This document shows positions 36,658 to 49,951 of a DNA stretch of 64,000 nt, in pieces. A program made the position numbers and the translations under genes. The stretch spans positions 13,674,465 to 13,738,464 of the forward strand of contig NC_034012.1 of NCBI RefSeq assembly GCF_000346465.2, in the 5' to 3' direction. The notes beneath the pieces were generated by a model, which saw only the letters and a program-made list of their open reading frames with translations, ran no database searches and was not told the DNA's origin. This DNA comes from Prunus persica (lineage: Eukaryota > Streptophyta > Magnoliopsida > Rosales > Rosaceae). Numbering within the stretch: position 1 is the stretch's first letter; every line of letters begins with the position of its first letter.

Positions 36658-37971
36658 ATGGCAGCCAGTGAAGGAGTATTCACAGCTCACAATTTTAGAA
36701 GAGCCTTCATGTATCACATTCCTGAAATTGATGATGTTTCGTTTGAGCTGAAATCCGGCACCGTTGGTCTTCTTCCTTCGTTCTATAGTAAATCAAATGA
36801 AGATCCCAACATTCATATTAAGGATTTTTACATAGCTTGTGATACGGTCCATATCAAGGGAGTTTCACAAGAAATAGAGGGCCTAAGATTGTTCCCCTTC
36901 ACTCTCAAAGACAAGGCCAAATCATGATTCACCTATCTTCCTGATGGATCCATCACATCATGGGAAGAACTTGCTCAAAAATTCATGTTGAAAATTTTCC
37001 CTGCCTCAAAAACGTTGCTACTTAGGGAGAAAATCACGAACTTTGAACAAAAACCTCAAGAATTTTTTCATGAGTGTTGGGAGAGATTTTATTATCTACT
37101 ACAACAATGTCCTCATCATGGAGTGGAAACTTGGATGCAAATGCAAATCTTTTACCAAGGACTAACCTCAGCTAGTAGAAACAATGTCGATGCTGCGTGT
37201 GGAGGAGCTTTGAGTGAGAAAGATCCTAAGGAGTGCTTCAAAACTTTTGAGAGAGTTGGTGCCAACTCTATGCAATGGGGAGATGACAGATTCACAAGGA
37301 AGATTAGTGTGCATAGTGTCGATACAAATCCTGGAGTTGCTTCAGCATCTCAAGTATCCAACTTGGAAAAGAAGCTTGAAAATTTCATGCAGTTAATGAC
37401 CAGATTTGTTTCTCCTTCCTCTGTTTGTGCTATTTGCTCTAACAATTCTTATCCAACTAATAATTCCCCTTTGAGTGATCTTGCGCAGGAGTAGGCTAAT
37501 CAAATAAATTCATTTCAAAAGCCACGACATAATCCCTACTTCAACACATATAACCCGGAATGGAAGAACCACCCTAATTTCTCATAGAGCAACAACAATC
37601 CGTGTGAGCAGCGCATTTATCCTCAGCAGAAACCTGCCAATCCGAATGAACCAAGAGAACCAACTTTGAAGGAGATTATGACCCAGTTTATCCAGACTTA
37701 ACAACAAACAAACAATAACCTTCAAGCTCGTTACCAAAATTGTCATGCTGCAATTTAGAAATTGAAAGTCCAAGTAAGCCAAATTGCAAATATAGTCAAT
37801 GAGAGGGGGAAAGACAAGTTACCTAGCCAATCTGAAGTCAATCCAAGAGTCCAAGAGCACATTAAGGGCATAAAAACATTGAGAAGTGGCCAAACTTATG
37901 AGGCTAGACCTGAAGATGTTTCTAAGGCTGAAACAAAGGGAAAACAAACTACTGAAATTGAGTTGATGTAA
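36658..37971 (+). pseudogene. Athila-type Gag pseudogene
   Basis: The translation matches the plant Ty3-gypsy Retrotrans_gag domain: FELKSGTVGLLP, GSITSWEELAQKF, FFHECWERF, FYQGL and DAACGGAL are recognisable. The frame is broken at least five times by in-frame stops, the first a TGA where a tryptophan is expected (36925-36927). The C-terminal part retains the KTLRSGQTY motif that precedes the protease in this lineage. Non-functional. Confidence 0.85.
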
Positions 37972-38073
37972 AGGACATCACCACACTTCAGCCACACCCT
38001 ATCCTTGCCACAACAAATGTTAGAGAGGTCCCTACATCAGCTATTGAGCTTACCAAGAAACTTACAGCAACTG

Positions 38074-40384
38074 TGACAGGACCCGATCCAAATTCCGCTT
38101 TGGAATCCAAACTCAACCTTGTGCCTGTCTGACACCTGGCGGATGTCGGGCACAAATGACCTAATTGCCCTTCTATGCAAAGCACGATACAATAACAAGG
38201 TTGACTTCTACCGAAAAGTAGGCAGAGTTTCCCTTGTAACTGGCTCAATACCAAAACATTTACACCTGCCAAACAAGTATATATATATACAACCAACTGC
38301 CAGCATACATATATAAACATTCCAACAGCTCAATTCTAAGTCTAGGGCAAAACATCAGAGTAACTACTAAGAATTTACAAAGGAGTCAATCCTTTTACAA
38401 AACAAAAAGTCCTACATCAAAAGAAAGGCGCGGAAGGTGGAAAACGGCCCAGTGGTGGATTCTTGTGCACGCCTACTGCCTGTGGGCGCAAAACATTAAA
38501 AAGAGTGAGTGGACCCAAAAACAAAGTTTAGAAAATAGCATATGAACATACTAACCCCACTGTAAAAACAGTTATACAAACTAACTTATTCTCTTTATTT
38601 CTGAAATCAATGCACTCATATAATTTTAAGCATACTCATGGTCAATATTAATTTCTTAAGGCATTGAAAACAGTTTAAAACTACCACATAGGTGTACCCT
38701 TTATTTCTGTCAATTCCTTATATCCGTCAATTCCTTGCATCACCATGGGTGACACATACTCGCAGGTCTCAGTGACACGAGGTCAGTCTGAGACGCAACT
38801 CGCAGGATTCAGGGGACCGTAGTCAGCCTGATCCGCATTACTCACTCCACACGAGTTCGAGTACCAAAGAACTCGTGGGGCAACTGTCAAGCATGCTGAC
38901 TAAACCGAAGGCAACCAATAAAATCCGAAGGCAACATGTGTCTACTTGGGTATCAGGTGGTTTAGAGAAATATAAAGTTTCTGAAGAAATAACTGAATTT
39001 ATGTAAACTCTAAAACTTTGCTGCTATTTATTCGATAATCTGATAACTAACTAGAATTTCTTTTCCTATATCCTGTAAAGGAGATTTTACTCGGCAGCAT
39101 GCAAAACAAAGTATTTAAAAGCATATAACAGTTTATAAAACGCTAAGCTTGAATAAAACTTATTCAAGATCAATAACTGTAATTGAACTGCTTAAATTCA
39201 TTTATAAAAACGAAGAGTCCACTCACTGGTAGTCCGTGCTCGCTGGACCTCTTGAAGGTCCCTCTTGCGGGTCAACTGGTGCTCGGGTGCCTGATTCAAT
39301 GACCATAATATTCTATTAATACAATATAATATTAATTTAAAAACTCTGACCCCCGGCCCCTAGAAGTACGTGCGTCAAAATTAAAGTTATTCCTATGCCC
39401 ATAAAGGCTTTCCTTCCACTTGGACAAGTTTAGCAGTATCTTAGGACTCAAAAAGCGCTAAAGTCCTAAAAAGTCAATCCGGGACCCCGCAGGTCCATAA
39501 CCTCGCAATTATAATCCGGAAGCCGCTAAAAGGTTCAATATATCTAGGACACATGTCCCGAGGGTTTGGTCTCGATCGGACGGTCGGATTGATCATGATT
39601 GTACAATCGCTTAATTTCTAAACCCTAGCCCTAGGGTTCGCGATTTCGGAGTATCCGGGACTCCGATTCACGATCCGTTGAATCCTACACGATTCTGACA
39701 TTGTCTAGAGTAACATATCTAAAAAAGTATTGAACCCGAAATCGCACAATATGTAAAATTTGTTCGAGGCTCAAACGGTATCCAAATTAAGATCCGCAAA
39801 TTCCTACGCACTCGTGACTACCTAAGGATCTCATCAAGACATAGTGCCACTTCACTACCCTCACCCACGCTCCACCACACGCGCCGACAGCGCTGGGTGT
39901 CCAAAGCGATTACATATCGCAGGAAAATCTCAAAACCACGGCTCCAAACTCCTATCCTAGGTATAACACCATATTTGGAACCACTTTTGTTCTTGGACAT
40001 ACCCCAAAAACTGACCGAAAATGGCCGAACTCGGAGGCCGAAAACTGACCGAATTTCCAATTCGAAAATCAATGACCTACGTTAAGAACTGATTAAATCC
40101 TACCCAACATGCAGCTAGAACAGCTCGAGATGTTCAAAATTCATACCTGGCTCGTCCAATTTGGTGGCCAGATGACGGAGAACGATGGCCGTGAAGTTTT
40201 GGTCACACCCGCTCGGATTTCTGCAATTTCCAGCGGCTGGAGTGGCTGATGGCGATGGAGACCAAGTGAGACGAGAAGAGGAGGTGGTGGCGGTTCGAAC
40301 AAGACCGGTCTCGTGGCCGGTGGTGGTCCGTGGTGGCGACAGCGCCACAAAATGTCGATCGAGCGGAGGGAAGGTGGCGACGGG

Positions 40385-40418
<34 letters not shown>

Positions 40419-40706
40419 TGAGGGAGAAGAGAGAGACTGAGGGTTTTAAAAATTTGATTTTTCAAATCACCATTTTGCCCTTCGGGGTATTTTAACCGTA
40501 TTTTCTTCATTAAAGCTCCGATTCGAGCCCACTTCATGTCTACGACCTCGTTTCATCGTGCTCTACACAACGATGTGTGTGGAAGTGTCAAATTTCTTCT
40601 CAGTCAAAAAGTCAACTTTTCTTTGCTAAATTATTCTAAGGTCAAAATTGTCTTTTCCTCTTAATAAATTACTAATTAAATATGAATTAAGGTTTGGGTC
40701 ATTACA
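38074..40706. mobile_element. Solo LTR (2.63 kb) nested in the Athila remnant
   Basis: The unit starts TGACAGGACCCGATCC and ends GGGTCATTACA (TG..CA ends). It is flanked by AACTG at 38069-38073 and 40707-40711. No internal retroviral domain lies between. Excising it restores the Athila Gag-to-protease order. It contains a (GA)n run at about 40389-40415 and several GC-rich short frames with no known domain. The size and ends suggest a large gypsy family; orientation is uncertain. Confidence 0.8.
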
Positions 40707-40711
40707 AACTG

Positions 40712-41493
40712 CCCCTTCCAAGGAGAGAATATATATGCCTCAAGTTCCTTTTCCGCAAAGACTATAGAAGCACAAGAGAGATCAACAAACAATGGATATT
40801 CTGGAATTATTTAGAAAGATTCAAATAAATATTCAATTGTTTGATGCAATGAGGCAAATCCCAACTTATGCTAAGTTCCTTAAGGATGTTTGCACAAACA
40901 AGCGAAATTTTGCTACACATGAGAAAGTGATGTTGTCCGAGGAATGCAATGCAGTTCTCCTTAAGAAATTGCCATCAAAACTTAAGGATCCAGAGAGTTT
41001 TACAATTTCTTGCATTATTAAAAATTTACATATTGAAAAGGCTTTAATTGATTTCGGTGCAAGTATTAACTTAATGCCTTATTCTGTATTTCAGCAGCTA
41101 GGCATTAGAGAGATCAAACCAACTTTTGTGAGCTTGCAACTGGCTGATAGGTCTATCAAATATCCACTTGGAATCATTGAAGATATACTAATCAAAGTGA
41201 ATAAATTTGTACTTCCAACAGATTTTATCATCCTTGACATAGAGGAAGATAGAGAAGTTCCCATCATTATGAGACGTCCTTTTATGACTACTGCTGACAC
41301 TATTATTGATGTGAAGAAAGGTTTATTGTCCATGACTGTGCAAGGCCAAACTGTTGAGTTCAAGGTGTTTGAAGCCATTAAGAAACATGTGGAGATGAAC
41401 GAGTATTTCTGTGTAGATGCCATTGATACTATTGCCCGCACCACTTTCCTAGCTAATGTCAACGACGATGAAATTCTTACCATATTCCAATGA
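40712..41493 (+). pseudogene. Athila-type retropepsin region
   Basis: The frame from 40792 encodes the conserved upstream block (AKFLKDVCTNKR) and an aspartic protease domain with LIDFGASINLMP, LADRSIKYPLGIIED and a FIILDIEEDREVPII core. The catalytic Asp of the D-[LF]-GAS motif is kept. Immediately upstream (40712-40790) the frame has stops in the conserved MPQVPFPQRL block. Downstream it ends in a stop where reverse transcriptase should follow. Confidence 0.8.
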
Positions 41494-41582
41494 GGCCCAA
41501 CTCCTTGTAGTAGCTTTGGATTCAGCTCCCAAGATGGCGTCACACATATGAGCCACTAGGGACACCTAGAACTCCTATTTTG

Positions 41583-41975
41583 CAGGTTGCTGGTGTGAAA
41601 AGGAAGCTACAACTTAATGAACTCGATGAGCTCAGACATGAGGCTTATGAGAATGCAAGGATATACAAAGAAAAGACCAAAAAGTTGCATGATCAAGCTA
41701 TTTCTAGAAAGACATTCGTGACGGGAGAGAAAGTGTTTCTTTATAACTCCAAACTTCGACTCTTTCAGTGCAAATTGCGTTCGAGATGGACAGGCCCCTT
41801 CCTCGTCACTCAAGTTTCTCCTCATGGTGCTGTAGAGATTCAGAACATGTCAACTGGGACCCAATTCAACGTGAATGGTCATCGCCGCAAGCATTATCTA
41901 GAATCTCACTTTGATCCTCAAGAGGTGGTGTCATTCTTTGACACCATTCCATCACCATATTCACGAGCACCATTT
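41583..41975 (+). pseudogene. Athila-type integrase C-terminal fragment
   Basis: The translation contains [20 protein letters not shown] and the conserved DNA-binding end ([34 protein letters not shown]). The zinc-finger and catalytic D,D,E parts of integrase are absent. The fragment follows the protease region after a large internal deletion. Confidence 0.8.
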
Positions 41976-44645
41976 TTAAGTCCAGTTAAACAAGCGCTTC
42001 TTGTGAGGCAACCCAAGTTTTCTTACTTTTCCTTGTTAATTTCTAGTTTTTGCTTCTTTTGCTGTCTTTTTGATTTCCTTCACCATTTGATTAATTTGTG
42101 TGTGTAGGAACAATTCGAAAACTTCACAGCATGTTTAAAGCGGCTTTTTCAATGTATTGGCACTCCTCATTTGGACCGCAAAGCAAAGGGGGACAGCAAA
42201 TTACAGTTCGAGAATAAACAACCTGCATTTAAAGGGATTTTCCAGGTTTCAATGCCCAGATTTGATCCAATGCTACCAAGGCTGCAAACTAGTTTTTGTG
42301 GATGTCTATACACCTAGGCCAACTATAGAGAGTAGATTTTAAGGCTTGAGGGCCACGTCATAAGGCTTTTGTGGACAAGAATACCAAATAGCTCACATAT
42401 GCATTTTTATTGGGTCAAGACGAAAGATTATTTTGATTGATATTTTTGTTGGAGAAGTTGTGAAGTTTTCCTATGCACAATATCATTTCTTTAGTTCTTT
42501 CGGGCCAAGGAGTGGCCCCTGCAAGTGACATATGGTCTCATGAAGATGTTCTGGGTGCTGGTTTAGTTTGGAGAACTTTATTGTTAAAATTTGCCTTTTG
42601 GCACCATTATGGTCATTTTTGGATTCTCCTCATAATATTCATTATGGAATGTTTCACGTGAATTCAAGGTTTCAGACATGTTGCAAATGGTTATGGTGAT
42701 GATTTGGACTAATTTTGGGGGTCCCATATGGCATACATTGTGTTTTAGGTGGATTGGAAGTTAAAAAATGGGCCAAAATACCAAAATTGATACTGCTATA
42801 TTTTCTGGCTGTTCATTGGATTTTTCATCGCTAAACCCCTTTTACAAGGGTTGTTCATCGGATTTTTTGCCGAGAAAAGGTTCTTGACACCCTTTAGTGG
42901 CAGTTTTCTGCAGAAAAACCGTCGCTAAAGGTTATTTTTCCAGATTTTGCTGCTGTTGCTGTTCTCAAATGCTACTGCTTCACACTAGTTTGGGGGTGGG
43001 TTGCCTCTCACACTAGAGCCTCATGCCTCACCATAAAACGGGGAAGTCCTCTTCTTTTCCTTGTTTCTCTTATTTATTTATTTATTTCTTTTTTTTTTCT
43101 ATATGATTCCTTCCTTAACTATGCATTGCATGTTTTCTTTTCTTAACATTGAGGACAATGTTTAGTTCTAGTCTGGGGGTGGGAAAATTTGTTTAGGTTA
43201 TTTTCTTTTAGTAAAATTTTTATTATTAAAATAAATAGAATTATTAAAATAATTTTTTTTTTTTTAAAAAAGGAGCTTGTTATTCTTAGTCCGCTTGTTC
43301 TTCTTGTTAATTGTGGACAATTCAAAGTATAGTGAAATTTCAATTTTGAATTTGATATTCATAGGTGAGTTTAAAGGTTTGAACATGCTTCCATTATGAA
43401 ATTTAGGATGAAATTTGCAGTCACAGTTATTTACGTTGGATTAGTGGATTAGTCATATGCTTCACCTTGAGACTTTCACATGCACACCAACATTCTTACA
43501 GGGAGTTAAATGAGTTTTGAGTATGCTCATCCTTTTCTTTTATAAAATATAGGACTAGTTAGCATTTAACTAAAAGAAAAAGGTATACTATATTGAAAGT
43601 GACCAAAGAAGTCACAGCCCTATGCAAAATCAAAGTACAATTCAACGAAGCTAGGGTGAAAATTGAAGTGAGCTAAAAGCTAAAAGTCAGAAATTACATA
43701 CAAGCCTTTTCAACTCGAGTGAGTAAGTCCTTCGGGATGTCTTCACATTTAGTGCCTTAAAGTCATTTGATTTGGGAGTCACTGACCTAAAGCTCGTTGC
43801 ATGGGTTGACTAGAAAGCTTGTTCCAAAACCAAAAAAAAAATGCCTTTGTTAGTTGTTTGCTAGGTAGTCCCGTATTTTATAACATAAGAGGTGCTGCAT
43901 ACTTGAGATTGGTTTAATTTTCTACGTTTATGTTGGCCTCACACTACACCAAGAAAAGCATGTGAGTTCTTTACTAATCTTTTGTAAATCTCTTTGATTG
44001 TTTGAATTAATTGTTTAAAATTTTGGAAGTTTGTTCTTTCTTTTAAACCTTTCTATGAGTTGAGAATTCTGATTTGTGTTCCAATGTACTTTCGATTGAT
44101 TGCAATTAGCGAGGAGAAAAATTGAACTAAGACTAACACCTTTGGTTTGTACGAAAAAGAGTCTTGTGTGTCGTGTGTTTCTATTTCTTTTTGTATGTTT
44201 TTTTTTTCTTTCTTTGTTCTTTATTTTTTTTGCTCGAGGACTAGCAAAATCCAAGTTGGTATGCTCACACAACTTTCGCAAATGTTTTCCGGCCGCCCAA
44301 ATATGCTTGTCTAACGGCCGATCACTTAAAGGCCAACTACCCTACCAGTCATAAAATATGACCAACTTACCTGGTATGGTAGCGAGGGTGTCCATTTATC
44401 GGCTACACCTCGTCGACTAAACCTCACACGAAGGTATTGGTAAAGTATGTTCACGTATTCCCTCCGGAGGTTTAAGGGATCGAAACCCAGAGAAAACGCT
44501 ATGCCCCTTCACCCTCAGGTCGTTAAGGATAATGCCCGCATGCATATACCCTTCAAAACTTTGGAAATCTAATGCTAAGAATCCATATGGCATCGAAAAA
44601 TAGTGTACCTTTTGCACACAATAATATTTACTATGTCATACATAC

Positions 44646-47600
44646 TAGGGCTGGGATTTTGTTCAGAAAAACCGATCGAACCGACAAGAAAATTTGGGTC
44701 AAAAAACTTGCCTTTACGGCGTTGGTCAATATTGGGCCAGTATTTTGGGCCTAGCCGATTAACTCGGTTGTCGAAGTGGTTATCAATTTTGAGAACGTTC
44801 GGTATACCGAATCGACCCGATATAATTAAAATTATATATTTTTTTAATTATATTTATATATACTATTAATGTAGACCATTGATTCTTATTAATAAAAAAA
44901 GCCTCGAATAATCTGGACCGTCCAATTCTTCTCACCCTAATTGTCTGTTTCTTCTCTCCTCATTTGCCATTCGACGCCTTGACGCGACTACAAGACGGAA
45001 TCAACCATGCCTCGCCACCTCTCCAAGTCGTCATCATCCCCCAACCTCAATCAATCTCCATCTCTCCCTTTTTGTTCCTTTCTCTCTCTCACAGTTTCTC
45101 GCTCTCTATCTGTCTCTCCCTCTTCGTACCTCTCTCGCTGACGATGCCTCCTCCACCTGCAAACAGACATAACACAAGAGAGGTAAGTAATTTTGGGTTT
45201 GATTTTGAGTTTTTTTTCTAGGAATTTCGAATTAGGGTTTGGAATTTTAGGCTTGGGGCTTTCGGGTTTGGGGTTGTGATTGCAATTGCGGTTTCAATTT
45301 GAGCATTTCTATTGTGAATTTGTGATATTTTAACCATTTTTCTTTCATGGATTTAATTGATAGACATTGGAGAAAAAAAAAGAAAAAAAAAAAGGAGTTG
45401 ACAATCTTGTGGTTATTGCTTTGCTAGGTGAATTAAGGCAGGTATTGAAAATTTTAATTTGTTTATAATCTGTTTTATGTTGTTTTATGTTTTTGAAAAT
45501 ATGTCTTTGATGTTTTCGTCTCTGTTTCAGGTTTTTTAAGTTGTTTAGAATCTGATTTAGGTTTTTAAAGTTGTATAGAATCTAATTAAGGTTGTTTTAA
45601 CTTATTTAGAATATGTTTTCATGTGTTTGGCTAAGATTTTTATAGTTTTAAGTATGTTTTTTATATGAAATGTTATAACTGGTTGTTGGTTAGGGTTTTA
45701 AATTTGCATTTGCTTTGTTTGAATTTTTTTTGAATGGTTACAATTATGTTTTAGTTGGCTGATTAGTTAGGATTTTGTTTGATTTATTATGTATGATAGG
45801 AAAATGGAGTCTAGCTAATCAAACATACTTAATGCCTCAATTAGTGCACCTACAATTGAAACCCAAATACAACCCCAAGCCCAACCACAATCTCAAACAC
45901 AACCTCAAACACAATCCCAAACACAAGGCCAAGATGAAGAAGTTGTGTCATCATCTCATTTGGGAGGGAAGAGGAAACCGAATAAGAGTATGGTGTGGGA
46001 TCACTGTACAAAAATTAGAAAGAATGATGATACGGGGTTTGAGAGAATAATTGGGGCTTGCAATTATTACAAAGCAGAGATGCCGGCGAATCCCAAGAGA
46101 AATGGGACAACCGGGTTGAAAACTCACTTAGAAAGGAGGTGCAAGGTACTCATATCTATAAATATAAAAAAAGGTAATGCAAACCAATCGATGCTAGCAC
46201 AAGAGGGGGGGGGGGGGGGGGGGCAAGTAGTGCTTACAAGTTGAGATTGAAAGAAAAATTAAAGATGAAGGGGATGAAACTTTGCAAAAGGTGGCTTCTT
46301 CAATGAAGCTCAAGTGGGATAAGTATCGGGGTAGCTTTGAGGGTGTCAACAAACTTGTGTTTATAGGGAATGTGTTAGACCCTAGATGGAAGCTTGCCTT
46401 GCTCAAGATTAGCTTTCATAATCTTGAAGCCGAACCTTCAAAGGTTGAAACTATTGGGGATCAAGTCAAAATTGCCTTGCTTACTTTGTATAATGAGTAT
46501 AAAGGGGTTGGTAACTTGGATCCTCTACAAACACTAGATGAGGGGGATGAGGAAGGTTTGGAAGATGAGCTTGATGGTGATGATGCTCATTCTTAAATGT
46601 TGAGGGAGATGTTGCTTCAAAGGAAGGAGGAACAACAAATAGAGATTTCTAATGAAGTTGATAAATACTTTGCCGATCCATTTGAAAACCCAAAGAACAA
46701 AAACTTTAACCTTTTGGATTGGTGGAAAGGGAATCAATCAAGATATCCAATCCTTTCCAAGGTTGCTAGGGACATATTTGCAATCCCTTCATCTACGGTT
46801 GCTAGTGAGAATGTCTTTAGCCTAGGCAAATGGATTGTGGATCCTTTTAGAAGGTCATTGACTCCAAAAATGGTAGAGGCATTAGTGTGTACTCATGATT
46901 GGCTTAGGGCGGACGAATTTAACTTATACAAGGAACCAATAGATGAGGAAATTGCTTTTTATAAGGAACTTGAAGAAATTCAAGCAAGTAAGTATTTCAA
47001 TTATTTATCTTTAGATTTTATTGATGCTTTGATAGTTTAATGCTTCTTCTAATATGTACATTGTCTTATATATTTTTTTCATGTAGTGGCCACTAAGGCT
47101 CAAGGTGGTAATGCTCAAGTTTCAACTTCAACAAGTATTTTGCCTCCTCCAACTCCATCACATTTGTAATGCTCAAGTGAAGTGCCTACTTTTCTTTGGG
47201 TTGTAAACTAATTAAAACATCTACTTTTTTTTGGGTTGTAAACTAATTCAAACTTACACTTTTTCTTTTTGGGTTGTAAACTAATTCAAACTTCTTCTTT
47301 TATTGGGTTGTAACTTATAACTTAAGTTTAACTATGTCATACTTTCACTTTGGATTTGGATGTTTAGTTTAGTTTTAGGCATCAATTTATGTTTTGAGCA
47401 TGTGTTTAAATGTAGTTTTACAAAAATTAGGCTTAAATTTCTTATTTTATCATGTTTGCCCAAGTAGCTGTCCAAAACAATCCTTAAAACATTGCCCAAC
47501 AAAACTGGATTAAAAACTGCATTCAAATCTCAAATTGCAGTCCAGAAAATGTAAAGTGGGCTTAAAAGTTTTGGTCAAAAAAGTCTAATCTGTCTGTTTC

Positions 47601-47723
47601 GGTAGGCCCATCATCGAACCGGCCCGACCGCTACTTGTGGTATTACCGACAGTCAAAGAACCGACTTCAAATCGGTCGGTGGCGGTTTTAATTTTTGGTA
47701 AACCGATAGTAGGAGTAGCGCTA
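44646..47723 (+). mobile_element. hAT transposon with internal deletion
   Basis: The left end TAGGGCTGGGATTTTG and the reverse complement of the right end, TAGCGCTACTCC, are weak terminal inverted repeats followed by ACCGAT-type blocks on both sides. The flanks TCATACAT and TCATAATC may be a decayed 8-bp duplication. The interior has a 5' exon, a BED-finger exon and a hAT C-terminal exon. The catalytic middle of the transposase is missing, so the copy is non-autonomous. Confidence 0.65.
45144..47040 (+). pseudogene. hAT transposase pseudogene (BED finger and dimerisation domain)
   Basis: A short first exon (45144-45182, MPPPPANRHNTRE then GTAAGT) is likely. A later exon (about 45834-46146) has a Gln/Pro-rich lead and a BED zinc-finger region ending in GLKTHLERRC. 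The second metal-binding Cys of the expected CNYC is Tyr (CNYY). After a poly-G tract at about 46206-46222 the frame shifts. It resumes in the late RNase-H-fold segment (SMKLKWDKYRGSF, VLDPRWKL; about 46245-46595), is cut by a stop at 46594-46596, and continues with the hAT dimerisation domain (ARDIFAIPSSTVASENVFS; 46597-47040). The central catalytic part is gone. Confidence 0.75.
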
Positions 47724-49750
47724 TCATAATCTAAGCAATAAATGCCACATTAATTAACATCAAATTTGAGCGCATGCCATTTTGTCATAAGTTTCTTATA
47801 ACAACAATATCCCAATTAGATCCATAGAATTTCAACTATATGGGATTTGTTCCTCACAGATCATCATGAAAATGAATAAGTATGGCTTATCAGGTGATTA
47901 ACATGCATTCTTATTGGTCCATTGGGTGTATTTTATATTCTCTCTCTAGAAGAAGACGGATCTTGACCTCCCAAAGCGTTATAACCAATAACATCAAATG
48001 TGGTTGAAATGAGCGAAAGGAATTGACCTGAATATTCCTTTCATAGAGAACATGATGAAGTCATACTATTAATGCTTTTCGAATATGGCATTTGAAATAT
48101 TCAAACTATTATCTTTTTTAATCTTAGATATCATCGGCACATATTTTAAGCTATGTTGATCTACAATACAAGTAATTAACCAATGCATGTTCATATAAAT
48201 AAATAAAAAATAAAAAAACCATGCAAGTAACCCATCAGCCATTAGAAGGTCTATTCTCTAAAAGCAGTTTGTGGGTTAATAATATTCAGACTCAACGTAT
48301 ATGTAAATATAACATATTAATATTAATACAATGTTAATCACTCGTTCAGTCTCATTCCAAAACGTAATTTTATGATATGAATCGTTCATTTTATGAGTTT
48401 ACATTCAAGGATATCCATTCATATAATCCTTACGCTATTGTTGGTTGATTATAGGACTAACTATAGTGGCTCAAGACGAACATATTACTTTTTTTTTTTT
48501 GAAATAGGGGGGATTAACTCCTAAACACACAAAACTAAATAACAGAGACAGTACAAGTTCTACGAACATATTACTTTCAACTTAACTAAAACAAAAAAAA
48601 CAAAAAACAAAAACAAAGAACACATAATTAACAATTTGAGACTTGGGAAGAAAAAAAAAGTTGATTAAAGAAATTGATTGGATTCATCAATTAGTTAACT
48701 TGTCCTTGGGTTAAAAGAATATTCCAGAATTCTTCTTTTAAAAACACACTTGATTCATGTTCATTCTGAATATTTCTCCATACACAAAAAATGGAACAAG
48801 CTTGATGAACTCGTAGAAATCAATTAAAACACATGATTTGAAAATAGGGCAATACTAAAATATACGAAACTTGTGTCAAATTAAGCTGCCTAAAAAGCGT
48901 ACGTGGCGGTCATTCATTTGCCGGGGGCTCCCCGTGATACTTGGCATACTCTATAATTACGTGCTACACAACAAACGCGGGTAGAAGTATTAAGCCTTCA
49001 GGGCTAGTTTACTTGCATAATTGCATTTACATGTTTTTTTTTCCCTTGATTTATAAGCTGTGCACAGAGCACCCTACTTAGAGATCAAGTATAGTTTAGA
49101 AAAGGACACGTCATGTAGAAAAACGTTTTTTAAGGTTTGGGCGATCTGTTTGCTTCGTTGTGTATGTAGCGTTTCATCAATGGCCAATCCCTTTGCTTCC
49201 CCTCACAGCATGCCTAAATTTCTTCAGGTTCGCCCATTTCGGCACATTTGATTCTCATATTTCGGGCACCCCACGGTCGGAAGGGATCAAGGGTAGTGAA
49301 ATGTCAAAACTACCCTTTGACTTTATTGGTGTGACATTGATAGTGAGATCATTCAGATGCGAAGAACAATATGCTTCATGCTTGAATCACATTAGATCTA
49401 GCATCTATGGTTCATTCGTGTTACATTAATTATAGACCTTTTAGTTTTAATAAGCAGATCAGTGGATGCAAACCGTTAATCGGATTCGAATTCTCATAAG
49501 AAGAATTCATTCTTCTAATATCGCTCGTATTATAAATTTAAAATAAATAAATAAAACAGATCATCTATCATATAATATGATCACGATCTGGTAATTGGTC
49601 CAAGAGAAATGATCTTTTTGATATTACAACATACTATGCAATTTTACATGCATCATAGGGTCTTTGAAATGGAGGGGTTGAGTTTGAGTGCCCATATCAA
49701 TTAAGTTTCTTTAACAAGTAAGACTAATATACTATGCCCTAGGGCCTAGA
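47724..49750. other. AT-rich intergenic DNA upstream of STIG1-like gene
   Basis: No coding exon or clear transposon ends. A poly(T) run at 48487-48499 followed by a GGGGGGATTAACTCC stretch may be a retroposon tail. The rest is AT-rich sequence. Confidence 0.4.
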
Positions 49751-49827
49751 ATTTGACCACACTCTTTGCGTCACATCCCAAATAACCACCAGCTTTTACC
49801 ACCTTTCCCGCGTCAACCCCTCGCTAC

Positions 49828-49834
49828 TATAAAA
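49828..49834 (+). promoter_or_regulatory. TATA box of STIG1-like gene
   Basis: TATAAAA lies 118 bp upstream of the ATG at 49952. It implies transcription start near 49858 and a CT/GA-rich 5' UTR of about 95 bp. Confidence 0.65.
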
Positions 49835-49951
49835 CCTGAGTTTTCCCCTCCTCCCATCAAATCAAACTCTCCACAGAATCCAATACCATCTCTCTCTCTC
49901 ACCCAGACGGACACAAAAAAAACACACGAACACAAAGAGAGAGACAAAGCC

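Larger units (their letters stand above)
36640..44270 (+). mobile_element. Decayed Athila/Tat-type Ty3-gypsy retrotransposon
   Basis: In order there are Gag, a protease domain and the C-terminal part of integrase. Reverse transcriptase, RNase H and the integrase core are missing, as if deleted between about 41500 and 41580. Downstream are the long non-coding 3' region typical of this lineage and polypurine-like stretches such as TTTGGGGGTGGG (42979), CTGGGGGTGGG (43173) and a CTCGAGGACTAGCAAAA motif (44234). Intact LTRs were not identified, so the ends are approximate. A foreign solo LTR (38074-40706) splits the Gag-protease region. Confidence 0.75.

Noticed and set aside
40115..40537. Frames of 60-140 codons within the solo LTR, GC-rich and Pro/Ser-rich
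   Set aside because: They lie in an LTR, include a GA microsatellite, and match no known domain.
49766..49951. Upstream extension of the STIG1-like frame to an ATG at 49766
   Set aside because: It would start before the TATA box and put about 62 residues ahead of a clear signal peptide, so the start at 49952 is preferred.
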